This document shows positions 17,665 through 25,117 of a stretch of DNA of 64,000 nucleotides, one piece after another. The notes beneath the pieces were generated by a model that worked only from the letters and a program-made list of their open reading frames with translations, was not told the origin of the DNA and did no database searches. The stretch's first letter is position 1, and every line of letters starts with the position of its first letter. The DNA is taken from the NCBI RefSeq assembly GCF_001425205.1, contig NZ_LMDW01000003.1, forward strand, positions 1 to 64,000, read 5' to 3'. The position numbers and the translations under genes are program-made. Source of the stretch: Variovorax sp. Root411. Lineage in GTDB: Bacteria > Pseudomonadota > Gammaproteobacteria > Burkholderiales > Burkholderiaceae_C.

Positions 17665-18366
17665 ATGGCAAACATTCTCGTGGTCGATGACGAGCTGGGC
17701 ATCCGGGACCTGCTCTTCGAAATTCTCAATGACGAAGGCCACAACGTGGAGCTCGCGGAAAACGCCGCCGAGGCCCGCGCTGCGCGGCAGCGCGCGCGGC
17801 CCGACCTCGTGCTGCTCGACATCTGGATGCCCGACACCGACGGCGTCACCTTGCTCAAGGAGTGGTCCACAGCAGGCCTGCTGAGCATGCCCGTCATCAT
17901 GATGAGTGGCCACGCCACCATCGACACCGCGGTCGACGCCACGCGCATCGGCGCGTTCGCCTTCCTCGAAAAACCCATCACCATGCAGAAGCTGCTCAAG
18001 GCAGTGGAGCAGGGCCTGGCACGCGAGAGCGCACGCCGCGCCGCCGCGGGCGTGGTGCCGGCGCCGGTCGCCGGCAGCCAAGCGGCCGCCATCACGACGA
18101 CGGGCGACAGCTTGCTGATGGCCTCGCTGGCTTCCGTGCCCGTGGTCGACGCGGGCCCCCAGTCGACGCAGAGCTTCGACCTCGACCGCCCGCTGCGCGA
18201 CGCGCGAGACGGTTTCGAGAAAGCGTACTTCGAGTTCCACCTCGCGATGGAGAACGGTTCGATGACCCGCGTCGCCGAGAAAACCGGTCTCGAACGCACC
18301 CATCTCTATCGAAAGCTCAAACAACTTGGTGTGGATCTTTCAAGAGGGCGAAGAAGCGCTGTATAA
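17665..18366 (+). CDS. NtrX-like response regulator without AAA+ domain
   Basis: The 233-aa protein has a receiver domain (residues 1-120) with acidic pocket D8/D9, phospho-acceptor D52 in LVLLDIWMPD and the FLEKPIT motif. A low-complexity Ala/Thr linker comes next, and then a Fis-type helix-turn-helix at the C-terminus (MTRVAEKTGLERTHLYRKLKQLGVD). Classical NtrX has a sigma-54-activating AAA+ domain of about 240 residues between these parts; here it is absent and no GAFTGA motif exists. It is therefore expected to regulate sigma-70 promoters. It pairs with the kinase just upstream. The -10 box of tRNA-Phe overlaps its last codons. Confidence 0.9.
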   Translation: MANILVVDDELGIRDLLFEILNDEGHNVELAENAAEARAARQRARPDLVLLDIWMPDTDGVTLLKEWSTAGLLSMPVIMMSGHATIDTAVDATRIGAFAFLEKPITMQKLLKAVEQGLARESARRAAAGVVPAPVAGSQAAAITTTGDSLLMASLASVPVVDAGPQSTQSFDLDRPLRDARDGFEKAYFEFHLAMENGSMTRVAEKTGLERTHLYRKLKQLGVDLSRGRRSAV

Positions 18367-18367
18367 T
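18362..18367 (+). promoter_or_regulatory. -10 box of tRNA-Phe
   Basis: A perfect TATAAT lies 23 bp before the tRNA and overlaps the ntrX stop codon. The -35 region is poor (TTTCAA at 18338-18343, 18-bp spacer). A GC-rich stretch with GGGC follows at 18370-18374, compatible with a stringent discriminator. Confidence 0.7.
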
Positions 18368-18390
18368 TTAGGGCTGCACTCAAATGCAAT

Positions 18391-18466
18391 GGCCCGGTAG
18401 CTCAGTTGGTAGAGCAGCGGATTGAAAATCCGCGTGTCGGTGGTTCGATTCCGCCCCAGGCCACCA
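18391..18466 (+). tRNA. pheT: tRNA-Phe (GAA anticodon)
   Basis: A full cloverleaf with encoded ACCA end. Anticodon GAA is at 18424-18426 in the loop ATTGAAAATC, and the T-arm is GTGGTTCGATTCCGCC. The acceptor stem GGCCCGG/CCAGGCC has a C-A mismatch at pair 5-68, otherwise perfect. The gene forms the left border of an accessory scar, a common position for integration. Confidence 0.97.
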
Positions 18467-18500
18467 ACATTACTTTCGCGGTTGTCCGCGTAAGTCCAAA

Positions 18501-18534
18501 AGCCCTAAGTAAATCAATTACTTAGGGCTTTTTT
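18501..18534 (+). terminator. Rho-independent terminator of tRNA-Phe
   Basis: A perfect 12-bp stem AGCCCTAAGTAA / TTACTTAGGGCT with a 5-nt loop, followed by a T-run at 18529-18534. The IS21 remnant begins immediately after it. Confidence 0.96.
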
Positions 18535-18535
18535 C

Positions 18536-18574
18536 ATTGCGGCGGTGTACGACGAACTACTGGAGGCCGCATGA
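18536..18574 (+). pseudogene. istA: IS21-family istA, extreme C-terminal remnant
   Basis: Thirteen codons reading IAVYDELLEAA and a stop are all that remains of a transposase gene. YD-LL near the stop and the overlap of its TGA with the ATG of the next frame (ATGA, 18571-18574) are typical of IS21 istA-istB junctions. Everything upstream is gone; the tRNA-Phe terminator abuts it directly. Confidence 0.65.
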
Positions 18575-18909
18575 ACACGGGGGCCACCACGCGCACTGCG
18601 GCCGATGCCACACGCCTGCCCCTGATGCTGGGGGAGTTGAGGCTTCCAACGATGAAGCGACTGTGGGCCGATCTGGCCGAGCAGTCCAATCGTGAAGGCT
18701 GGACGGCCGAGCGCTTCCTCGGGACGTTGCTCGAACAGGAGGTGAACGAGCGCGAGACCCGCCGACTTGCTCGGGCTCGCGTTGACAGCCACTTGCCGCC
18801 GGACAAGAGCCTGGCGAGCTTCGACTTCGATGCCGTCGCGACGATCTCCAAGGCGCACATCACGGCGCTGGCCGAGGCCGATGGGTGGATCGCACAGGGA
18901 CCGCATTGA
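18571..18909 (+). pseudogene. istB: IS21-family istB helper ATPase, truncated
   Basis: The 112-aa frame contains the N-terminal IstB domain (LPLMLGELRLPTMKRLWADLAEQSNREGW, FLGTLLEQEVNERETRR, KAHITALAEADGWIAQG). Intact IstB is about 250-260 aa and continues straight into a Walker A motif after WI-QG; here the frame ends in GPH and stop, so the whole ATPase core is missing. The break lies within 30 bp of the left end of the complete insertion sequence that follows, so that insertion or an associated deletion may have removed it. No function is expected. Confidence 0.88.
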
Positions 18910-18925
18910 CTCGTCGGAATTGCTA

Positions 18926-18949
18926 CCCGAGCTGACCTGTTGCCTCACG
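18926..18949 (+). repeat. Left inverted end of the insertion sequence
   Basis: Starts CCCGAGCTGACC and continues TGTTGCCTCACG. The second half is a perfect match to the reverse complement of the right end; the first half matches at about 8 of 12 positions. Confidence 0.8.
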
Positions 18950-18967
18950 TAACTTGCTACCCGTCGG

Positions 18968-20515
18968 ATGGTCCGACGGGAGCAGCACTACGTGACGAGG
19001 CGAATCAGCATGGCAACACGCAAGGAGTTGATCGAAGCATTGCGAGCGCGCTACGGCGGCGCGGCACAGCCGGAGAAGACGAAGATCCTGGATGAATTCG
19101 TCGCCCTGACCGGGTACCACCGCAAGCACGCCATCCGGGTGTTGCGAGAAGAGGCCGCCAGGACGGAAACGCGGACACGCAACCGTCTGTATGACGAGGC
19201 GGTTCGGCAAGCGCTGACGCTGCTGTGGGAGGCCGCCGATCGGGTGTGTGGCAAGCGGCTGAAGGCGTTGATCCCAATGCTGGTCGATGCGATGGAACGT
19301 CATGGCCACCTCGACCTGGACCCGGTCGTCAAGACCAAGGTCTTGCAGGTCAGCGCAGCGACCATCGATCGCGTCCTGGCCGATGCGCGTTCGCATATCG
19401 ATGGGAAGCGCCGGCGCCGCAGCGGCGTGGGCGCGGCCATCAGGCGCAGCATTCCGGTGCGCACGTTTGCCGACTGGTGGGATCCGGCGCCAGGCTTCCT
19501 CGAGATCGATATGGTCGAGCACTGCGGCGGCCCGAAGACTGACGGTGACTACGTTCACACCCTGACGCTGACCGACATCGCCAGCGGTTGGACGGAATGC
19601 GTGGCAATGAGGATGCGCGACCAGATGCTGGTGATCGAGGCATTCGAAAAAGTGACGGCCGACCTGCCATTCGAAATGCTCGGCATTGACTCGGACAACG
19701 ACAGCACCTTCATGAGCCAGGCTGTGTTCGACTATTGCAAGGGCCGCGGCCTCGAGCAGACGCGATCACGGCCCTACAAGAAGAACGACCAGGCCTGGGT
19801 GGAGCAGAAGAACGGTGCCGTCGTTCGGCGGCTGGTCGGCTATGGCCGCCTGAGTGGTCGCGAAGCTACGAAAGCTCTGGCGCAGTTGTACGAGTCGTCG
19901 CGGTTGTACATCAACTTCTTCCAACCCTCATTCAAGCTGAAATCCAAAACGCGCGACGGCGCTCGCGTGCACAAGGTCTACTTCGCGCCGGCGACCCCAT
20001 GTGAACGGCTTGTTGCCCATAGTGGCGTCGAGCCGGCGATCAAGGAGAAGCTGACGGCGCAATTCAAAAGACTCGACCCGGTGCGGCTGCTGCAGGAAAT
20101 CCGGAGCGCACAGCAGACGTTGAGCGAGATCGCGGCTCACGGCGCGCCGAAGGAAGTGATGCCAAGAAGTGCGGCCGATGTCTCAGCGTTCCTTCGCAGC
20201 TTGTCGTCCGCCTGGACTGAAGGCGAAGTGCGTCCGACGCATCGCAAGCAGCCGAAGGCCAAACACTGGTGGCGAACCCGCACGGACCCATTCGCCGACG
20301 CGTGGCCAGTCATCGAGGGTTGGCTGATCGCTGAGCCCTCGATCGCGCCCAAGGCGTTGATGGATCGACTGGTCGCGATGGTTCCAGAGATCTATGACGG
20401 CAAGGCACAAATGCGAACGCTGCAGCGCCGGGTGAAGGCCTGGCGCAGCGAGCGGGTCATGGAAATGGTCCTGGGCGGTCTGCGCAAAGCTGATGCAGCG
20501 GCGGTAGAAGCCTGA
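18968..20515 (+). CDS. Transposase with integrase (rve) catalytic core
   Basis: The 515-aa DDE transposase has an N-terminal helix-turn-helix (KTKILDEFVALTGYHRKHAIRVLREE, residues 37-62). The catalytic core has D181 in FLEIDMVEH, D241/D243 in GIDSDNDSTF and E279 in AWVEQKNGAVVRR. The C-terminal third is basic. Start is ATG 18968 or ATG 19010 (MATRKELIEAL); the second fits the family better. The gene is intact and lies between inverted ends, so the element may still move. An 8-bp GC hairpin (20550-20568) follows the stop. Confidence 0.9.
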   Translation: MVRREQHYVTRRISMATRKELIEALRARYGGAAQPEKTKILDEFVALTGYHRKHAIRVLREEAARTETRTRNRLYDEAVRQALTLLWEAADRVCGKRLKALIPMLVDAMERHGHLDLDPVVKTKVLQVSAATIDRVLADARSHIDGKRRRRSGVGAAIRRSIPVRTFADWWDPAPGFLEIDMVEHCGGPKTDGDYVHTLTLTDIASGWTECVAMRMRDQMLVIEAFEKVTADLPFEMLGIDSDNDSTFMSQAVFDYCKGRGLEQTRSRPYKKNDQAWVEQKNGAVVRRLVGYGRLSGREATKALAQLYESSRLYINFFQPSFKLKSKTRDGARVHKVYFAPATPCERLVAHSGVEPAIKEKLTAQFKRLDPVRLLQEIRSAQQTLSEIAAHGAPKEVMPRSAADVSAFLRSLSSAWTEGEVRPTHRKQPKAKHWWRTRTDPFADAWPVIEGWLIAEPSIAPKALMDRLVAMVPEIYDGKAQMRTLQRRVKAWRSERVMEMVLGGLRKADAAAVEA

Positions 20516-20743
20516 ACGCAGAACTCACCACCACCAAGGGGCGAGGGGGCCGGGCGCTTCGCGCCCGGTAGGCTATGGACATGTGGACGATGCGCCTGCG
20601 GCGCACCGGCTGCGACCGTGGACAACGCAGCGCTGCGCGACTGCGTTGCCCACCGCCGCAGCCTTTGCCCACATGCCCACAGCCTTCAATTAAATATTGA
20701 AAAGAAGACCAAACGACAACCAGCCTCCCGGTAACATTCCTTC

Positions 20744-20767
20744 GTGAGGCAACACGCCAGCTCAGGA
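20744..20767 (-). repeat. Right inverted end of the insertion sequence
   Basis: On the minus strand it reads about CCTGAGCTGGCG and then TGTTGCCTCACG. The 12-bp inner part is identical to the left end. Confidence 0.8.
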
Positions 20768-20906
20768 TAGTTGACGCCGGGCACTTGCCCCCACCTTCAC
20801 AGCAGACGGGGTAAGAAAGCCGGTCAATCGATGCCTGCGCTGCCTGTCAATTGCCGGAGGATGACTCGGCTCGACGACGTACTTTGCCTGAGCGTGACCA
20901 GGGCTG
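20768..20906. other. Gene-free stretch right of the insertion sequence
   Basis: Together with the tail of the insertion sequence (20516-20767) this makes 391 bp without a gene. Apart from the hairpin at 20550-20568 and the inverted end, no coding or regulatory signal was recognised. No continuation of istB was found here, so the insertion does not simply interrupt that gene. Confidence 0.5.
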
Positions 20907-21212
20907 CTATCCGGCTCGGCGGGCACGCTTGATCACCCGCGCGGGCAGCGTCTCCATGAGTTGCGAGACCGAGACTTCCAGGCCGCCGGCCAGCCTCCAA
21001 ATGTTGAAGAGCGACAAGTTGCGCTCGCCGCGTTCAACAGAACCAACGTAGTTGGGGTGCAAGCCGGCCAATTCCGCAAGTTGCTCGATCGTGATGAGGC
21101 GGTCGTGCCGTAGGGCGCGCAGGTGTGCGCCAAATGCTTGTTGCAGACGCCCCAGCTCTTTGCTGGACGCGGGGTCCAGTGGCTGGGGCTTGTTTGCAAC
21201 TACTCGGGGCAT
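20907..21212 (-). CDS. XRE-family helix-turn-helix regulator
   Basis: The 101-aa protein is essentially one Cro/C1-type DNA-binding domain: LGRLQQAFGAHLRALRHDRLITIEQLAELAGLHPNYVGSVERGERNLSLFNIWRLA, followed by a basic tail (RVIKRARRAG). Its target is unknown. It is divergent from the second XRE-type gene at 21376, and the AT-rich gap between them probably contains both promoters. No HipA or toxin gene is adjacent. The low-GC promoter region and mobile surroundings suggest acquisition by transfer. Confidence 0.85.
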   Translation of the reverse strand: MPRVVANKPQPLDPASSKELGRLQQAFGAHLRALRHDRLITIEQLAELAGLHPNYVGSVERGERNLSLFNIWRLAGGLEVSVSQLMETLPARVIKRARRAG

Positions 21213-21375
21213 GCGCCCAAGTTTTCAATCTCCAACACTAAGAGTACACAAACTATCCGTTTTGTTGTGACCGGAATTCTGGCAAACTAGCTGAAAACAA
21301 AACGCAAAGTGTGTTTTGCTTCGAGCAAATTTCCATCTTCGTCAGCTCAACTATCTGGAGCGGAGTGAGATTCAA
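21213..21375. promoter_or_regulatory. Divergent promoter region between two XRE genes
   Basis: This AT-rich gap contains repeated AAAC/GTTTT words and the inverted repeat GCAAAGTGTGTTTTGC (5-bp arms GCAAA/TTTGC). A related ACAAACTATCCGTTTTGT copy lies upstream. Such paired palindromes are plausible operators for one or both XRE proteins. Confidence 0.5.
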
Positions 21376-22047
21376 ATGGCGCGTCGACAGCTTGCTTCGC
21401 CTCTGCCAACGGCCCGACCTCTGCGGCTGCCGGTCTCGGTGACGCGCGTCCGCCCGAGGCAATCTGCACCTGTCGTGCGCAGCCTATCTGCGGCTCGCAT
21501 CGGTGCGCAGGTGAGGGCGCTGCGCATGGCGGCCGAGGTGTCTGGCGGCGAACTGGCCAAGACCTCGGGAATTTCTGCCTCGATGCTTTCGCGCATCGAA
21601 CGCGGGTTGGTCTCGCCTTCGGTCGAGACCTTGGAGCGCCTCGCGCAGGGCCTGCATGTGCCGACCTCGCGCTTCTTCAGTGATCAGGCGCGGCGCACGG
21701 ACTTTTGCCATGTGCGTGCAGGACATGGTGTCTTGGTCGATCGCATCGGCGCCGTGGCGGACTACCGCTACGAGCTGCTGGGTCACCTCCCGTCGGGCAA
21801 CCTGTTCGTCGAGCCCTATCTGGTCACGTTGCTGCCCGGCGCCGATCCCTACGTGACCTTCCAGCACCCGGGCCTCAAGTTCCTGTACTTCCTGTCCGGG
21901 GAGGTCAGCTACCGTTACGGCGGCAGGACTGCGGAGGTGAGGGCAGGGGACTCGCTGCTGTTCGATGCGACCGCACTGCATGGGATCGAGGCCATTCGGA
22001 CCCAGCCGGTCTCTTACCTGTCAGTGGTGTTCACGCTGCGAGAGTAG
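21376..22047 (+). CDS. XRE-cupin transcriptional regulator
   Basis: The 223-aa protein joins an N-terminal helix-turn-helix (RIGAQVRALRMAAEVSGGELAKTSGISASMLSRIERGLVSPSVETLERLA) to a C-terminal cupin domain (LPGADPYVTFQHPGLKFLYFLSGEVSYRYGGRTAEVRAGDSLLFDATALHGIE). Proteins of this type sense small molecules through the cupin barrel and regulate amino-acid, polyamine or aromatic metabolism. ATG 21376 follows GGAGTGAG; the frame opens at TTG 21316 without a good signal. No co-directional partner gene remains: the next 250 bp lead into a broken glpD. Confidence 0.85.
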   Translation: MARRQLASPLPTARPLRLPVSVTRVRPRQSAPVVRSLSAARIGAQVRALRMAAEVSGGELAKTSGISASMLSRIERGLVSPSVETLERLAQGLHVPTSRFFSDQARRTDFCHVRAGHGVLVDRIGAVADYRYELLGHLPSGNLFVEPYLVTLLPGADPYVTFQHPGLKFLYFLSGEVSYRYGGRTAEVRAGDSLLFDATALHGIEAIRTQPVSYLSVVFTLRE

Positions 22048-22153
22048 GCTGGCGTTAGCGGCACTGCCATGCTGCCGAGCGACGCAGATGCGCATCCGAT
22101 TGATCGTTCGCGAATTCGCAACGTGCCGTATTTACCTCTCTGTCCGGCTCTAT

Positions 22154-22185
22154 TTCTCGGGGTTCGGCATGCCGAACACCGAGAA
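22154..22185. repeat. Near-perfect 32-bp palindrome
   Basis: The 15-bp arms 22154-22168 and 22171-22185 (TTCTCGGGGTTCGGC and GCCGAACACCGAGAA) have one mismatch around a central AT. It sits between the XRE-cupin gene and the glpD fragment and is not followed by a T-run. It could be a bidirectional hairpin or an operator. Confidence 0.6.
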
Positions 22186-22307
22186 ATTCTCGAACGGTAG
22201 CCCTGCAGCACGAGGTGGCTGGCTACCTCGACGACCAGCGCGGCGACCATGCCGCCGAACGCGATGGCGGCGGTCTTTCCCTCGTTGCCGGCCGCCATGG
22301 CATCGGC

Positions 22308-22954
22308 TGGAAATCGACTACCTTTTGCGGGAGTGCGAGAACTTCTTCGCCATTGCGCCGAAACGCTCGGACATACGCAGCGCATGGGTGGGTCTTCGTC
22401 CTTTGGTCAACCACAACCCTGCGGAGACGGGCCGCGAGACGAAGAGCATCAGCCGCGAGCACACGGTCATCGTTCGGCCCGAGGGATTGGTGACGGTGAC
22501 GGGCGGCAAATGGACGACCTATCGCTCCATGGCAGAAGATGTACTCGATCGGTGCGGCAACGCCGGGCTGATCGCCTTGGGTGGGCCATGTGTGTCTGCG
22601 AAGACGCAACTCGGAGGTGCGACTGGCGGCGGGCAAAGGTACACACTTGCCGAGCAGGCCGGGCCGCACAGCTATGGGTCTGAAGCCAATGTGGTCGAAG
22701 CACTCCCGGGGGCGGATCGGGTGATTGCACCTGGATTGACGGAGGCGATGGCACGCTTTGCCGTTCGTTACGAGTTCGCCCGCAACGTCGAGGATGTTCT
22801 GGCTCGACGTTCGCGCCTGTTGTTCCTGGATGCGAAAGCAGCGATGGAAAGCGCGGATGCGATCGCCGAGATCATCGAGTCGGAGACAGAAGCGCCCAGC
22901 AGAAAGGCTGAATTCAAGGCCCTTGCAAAGAAGTACCTTCATCCTAGCCACTGA
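22308..22954 (+). pseudogene. glpD: Glycerol-3-phosphate dehydrogenase, C-terminal fragment
   Basis: The frame reads EIDYLLRECENFFAIAPKRSDIRSAWVGLRPLV, then the conserved LVTVTGGKWTTYRSMAEDVLDRC, HSYGSEANVV and RYEFARNVEDVLARRSRLLFLD. This is the distal FAD-domain part and C-terminal domain of aerobic GlpD. Full GlpD is about 500-530 aa; only about 215 codons remain, and the FAD-binding GxGxxG N-terminus is absent. No in-frame start or ribosome-binding site gives a sensible protein, so this is a deletion relic. The 5' boundary at about 22308 is where similarity begins. Confidence 0.85.
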
Positions 22955-23118
22955 AAATCGGAACAAGTTCTGTGAATATTGGGGTGCGAGGCAGACGCCT
23001 GCCCCGCGTGCCGCATGGCGGCTTGCAGGTGTCGGACGATGTGCCGGGTGTGACCAAGCGGGGTCGAACTAAGATGTCGGCCTCTGCGGGGATGTGCGCA
23101 ACAGTCCTTCGCTCCCAT

Positions 23119-24036
23119 ATGCCGATCACACACCGCTCCGACAATCACTTCGCCCACCGCCTGGCGAAACAATATGGCGTCGATGCCGTCCCGTCGCTGG
23201 TCGCCACGTCGCGTTGGGGCTCGGAGCTCGGCATTGCGCACATGCACCACGATCTCCCGCATCTTTTCGTGTTGCCGCCGTTGCCTGCCGAAGATGCCTT
23301 CCTGCTCAGTGTGGAGATCGCGTCGGGCGGCTCCCGGCGAATTTGCAGCGGCGGTGCCACGCTGCGCTTCGGTCTGCAGCAGGAGGGGGCCTTTCACATC
23401 ACCGACCTGTCGGAATGCAACTCTGCCTATGTGTGCAGTCCGTTCCATTCGATGCTGTTCCACGTGCCGCGCGAAACCATCGACTCCTTCGCCGAGGAAA
23501 TGGACGTACCCCGCGTGCGTGCACTGCGTTGCGACGCGGGCACGGTCGACACCGTGGTGGCGAGCCTCGGCCGCGCGATGCTGCCGGCATTGATCCGGCC
23601 AGAAGAGGCGAGCACCTTGTTTGTCGATCACCTCGCGCTTGCATTGAAGGCCCATGTGCTGCATGCCTACGGTGGCGCGGCGGACGTGGCCAATGCCGAT
23701 TCACGAGGCCTGTCGCCCTGGCAGGAGCGCCGTGCCAAGGCCTTCCTGATGGCACACCTCGCCAGTGATGTGTCACTGGCCGAGGTGGCGCGCGAGTGCG
23801 GGCTGTCGCGCAGCCATTTCAGCAAGGCCTTCAAGCAGACCGTCGGCCGGGCCCCGCACGCATGGCTGGTGACGCAGCGCGTCGATGCCGCGCGTCGCCT
23901 GCTGCGCCAGCCCGATCTTCCGATCGCGCAGATCGCCGCGGCCTGCGGCTTTGCCGATCAGAGCCATCTGACGCGCGTGTTCTCCGCGCACATCGGGACT
24001 CCGCCGGCGCGCTGGCGTCGCCTGAACGCCGACTGA
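23119..24036 (+). CDS. AraC-family transcriptional regulator
   Basis: The protein is about 305 aa. It has an N-terminal cupin-like sensing half and a C-terminal double helix-turn-helix (KAFLMAHLASDVSLAEVARECGLSRSHFSKAFKQTVGRAPHAWL, then LPIAQIAAACGFADQSHLTRVFSAHIGTPPARWRR). Start candidates are GTG 22972, ATG 23074 and ATG 23119 (MPITHRSDNHFAHRLAKQYG); the last fits the usual AraC length. Its target is not evident: the neighbour upstream is a dead glpD fragment, and the LysR gene 33 bp downstream is convergent. Confidence 0.88.
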   Translation: MPITHRSDNHFAHRLAKQYGVDAVPSLVATSRWGSELGIAHMHHDLPHLFVLPPLPAEDAFLLSVEIASGGSRRICSGGATLRFGLQQEGAFHITDLSECNSAYVCSPFHSMLFHVPRETIDSFAEEMDVPRVRALRCDAGTVDTVVASLGRAMLPALIRPEEASTLFVDHLALALKAHVLHAYGGAADVANADSRGLSPWQERRAKAFLMAHLASDVSLAEVARECGLSRSHFSKAFKQTVGRAPHAWLVTQRVDAARRLLRQPDLPIAQIAAACGFADQSHLTRVFSAHIGTPPARWRRLNAD

Positions 24037-24069
24037 TCCGCGCGCCGCTTCCGGCTGTGGCTCGCCGCA

Positions 24070-24978
24070 TCACGCCGAGCGTGGCAACAAGGCCGGCACC
24101 AACGGCCGATTCAGCTGCTTCACCCACCACTGCAGCGCCTGCCCCGTGGCACCCGTCTTCCACCCCAGCCAGAACGCCTCCGGCGCGCGCGGCTCCTCGG
24201 TCTGCAATTCAATCAGCGTGCCGCGCGCCAGCTCGCCCTCGACGCAGGCGCGCGGCAGGAAGCCGTGGCCGAGCCCGGCCACCTGGCACGCGACCTTCGC
24301 GGCCATCGACGGCACCGCGATGCGTGGCTGGCCCGCCAGCAGACCGACTGTGCGGTCCGACAGCGTGCGCGCGCTATCGCTCACCACGATGGCGTTGTGC
24401 TCCAGCAGATCGCCTCGCTGCACCGGGCGCATCACACGCGCCAGCGCATGCGCAGGGGCGACACAGAAGGCGAAGTCGAGGCTGCCCACCATCACGGCCT
24501 GGTAGCCACCGCCCGCCGGACCTTCGCCCGCGGCAATGACCACGTCGGCGCGGCCCTCGCGCAGCGCCTCCCAGCTGCCGGTGAGCGCCTCGCAGCCGAT
24601 GCGCAGCCGCGTGCCGCAGCGCAGGTCTTCGAAGGCGCGCACGTCGTCGATGAGCGCCTCGGTGGGAATGAGCGAGTCGTGCACGAGCCGCAGCTCCGAC
24701 TCGAAGCCGGTGGCGATCTGCCGCATGCGCGATTCGAGGTCGCTCGCCGCGCCGAGCAGCCAGCGCCCCTCCTTGAGCATCTCGCGGCCTGCGGCCGTGA
24801 GTGCGATGCGCGGCCCGTTGCGCTCGAAGAGCTGCATGCCGAGCTGCTCCTCGAGCTTGCCGACCGCGTACGAGATGGTGGAGGGCACCTTGTTCAGGCG
24901 CGTGGCGGCCGCCGCGAACGATCCGTGGCGGTCGATCGCATCGACCACCTCGATGGCTTCCAGGCTGAGCTTGAGCAT
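24070..24978 (-). CDS. LysR-family regulator divergent from the pirin operon
   Basis: The 302-aa protein has the LysR winged helix at the N-terminus (LEAIEVVDAIDRHGSFAAAATRLNKVPSTISYAVGKLEEQLGMQLFER) and a substrate-binding domain. The phrase VPSTISYAVGKLE and the general layout are those of the YhaJ/DhaR-like subgroup, which in enterobacteria controls yhaK-type pirins and responds to aromatic compounds. That functional link is inferred. It is divergent from the pirin gene with 178 bp between them, and a perfect ATCGAA-N3-TTCGAT palindrome lies in that gap. Confidence 0.9.
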   Translation of the reverse strand: MLKLSLEAIEVVDAIDRHGSFAAAATRLNKVPSTISYAVGKLEEQLGMQLFERNGPRIALTAAGREMLKEGRWLLGAASDLESRMRQIATGFESELRLVHDSLIPTEALIDDVRAFEDLRCGTRLRIGCEALTGSWEALREGRADVVIAAGEGPAGGGYQAVMVGSLDFAFCVAPAHALARVMRPVQRGDLLEHNAIVVSDSARTLSDRTVGLLAGQPRIAVPSMAAKVACQVAGLGHGFLPRACVEGELARGTLIELQTEEPRAPEAFWLGWKTGATGQALQWWVKQLNRPLVPALLPRSA

Positions 24979-25015
24979 GCGGCGTTTCCTTCTAAAAATG
25001 GCGCCCGGATCAATG

Positions 25016-25030
25016 ATCGAAAAATTCGAT
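25016..25030. promoter_or_regulatory. Probable LysR operator, site 1
   Basis: ATCGAAAAATTCGAT is a perfect 15-bp palindrome that contains the T-N11-A LysR signature. The match extends outward as ATGATCGAA / TTCGATGAT with one mismatch per arm. It lies 38 bp upstream of the LysR start and 127 bp upstream of the pirin start, the usual place of a LysR recognition site. Confidence 0.72.
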
Positions 25031-25117
25031 GATAGGCGGCAAAAGGTTTCGTCAACAAGCCCTTCTTGAAGACCGATGATTCATCCCATGCCTCGGAAAT
25101 TCCTCCGATGCCAATTA

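Larger units (their letters stand above)
18926..20767 (+). mobile_element. Complete insertion sequence with rve-type transposase
   Basis: The element is about 1.84 kb, with one transposase gene flanked by inverted ends. The inner 12 bp (TGTTGCCTCACG, 18938-18949) is perfectly repeated in reverse at 20744-20755. Matching continues outward with mismatches (CGAGCTGACC against TGAGCTGGCG). No clear target-site duplication was found with either choice of boundary, so the outer ends are uncertain by about 12 bp. The family is not settled: the protein resembles single-ORF rve transposases of the ISNCY type. Confidence 0.8.

Noticed and set aside
18381..18466. C-A mismatch in the acceptor stem of tRNA-Phe as a sign of a dead gene
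   Set aside because: One mismatch at pair 5-68 is tolerated, the rest of the cloverleaf is perfect, and the promoter and terminator are strong.
20907..21212. HipB-like antitoxin of a toxin-antitoxin pair
   Set aside because: No HipA or other toxin gene is adjacent; the divergent neighbour is an XRE-cupin regulator.
22195..22385. A minus-strand reading (GNEGKTAAIAFGGMVAALVVEVASHLVLQGY) in front of the glpD fragment
   Set aside because: It is short, hydrophobic and followed by a frame break; it could be a remnant of another gene but no family was recognised, so it is not listed as a feature.
18391..24060. An integrative element using tRNA-Phe as attachment site
   Set aside because: No integrase gene and no direct repeat of the tRNA 3' end were found downstream. 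The region looks like a mosaic of insertion and deletion instead.
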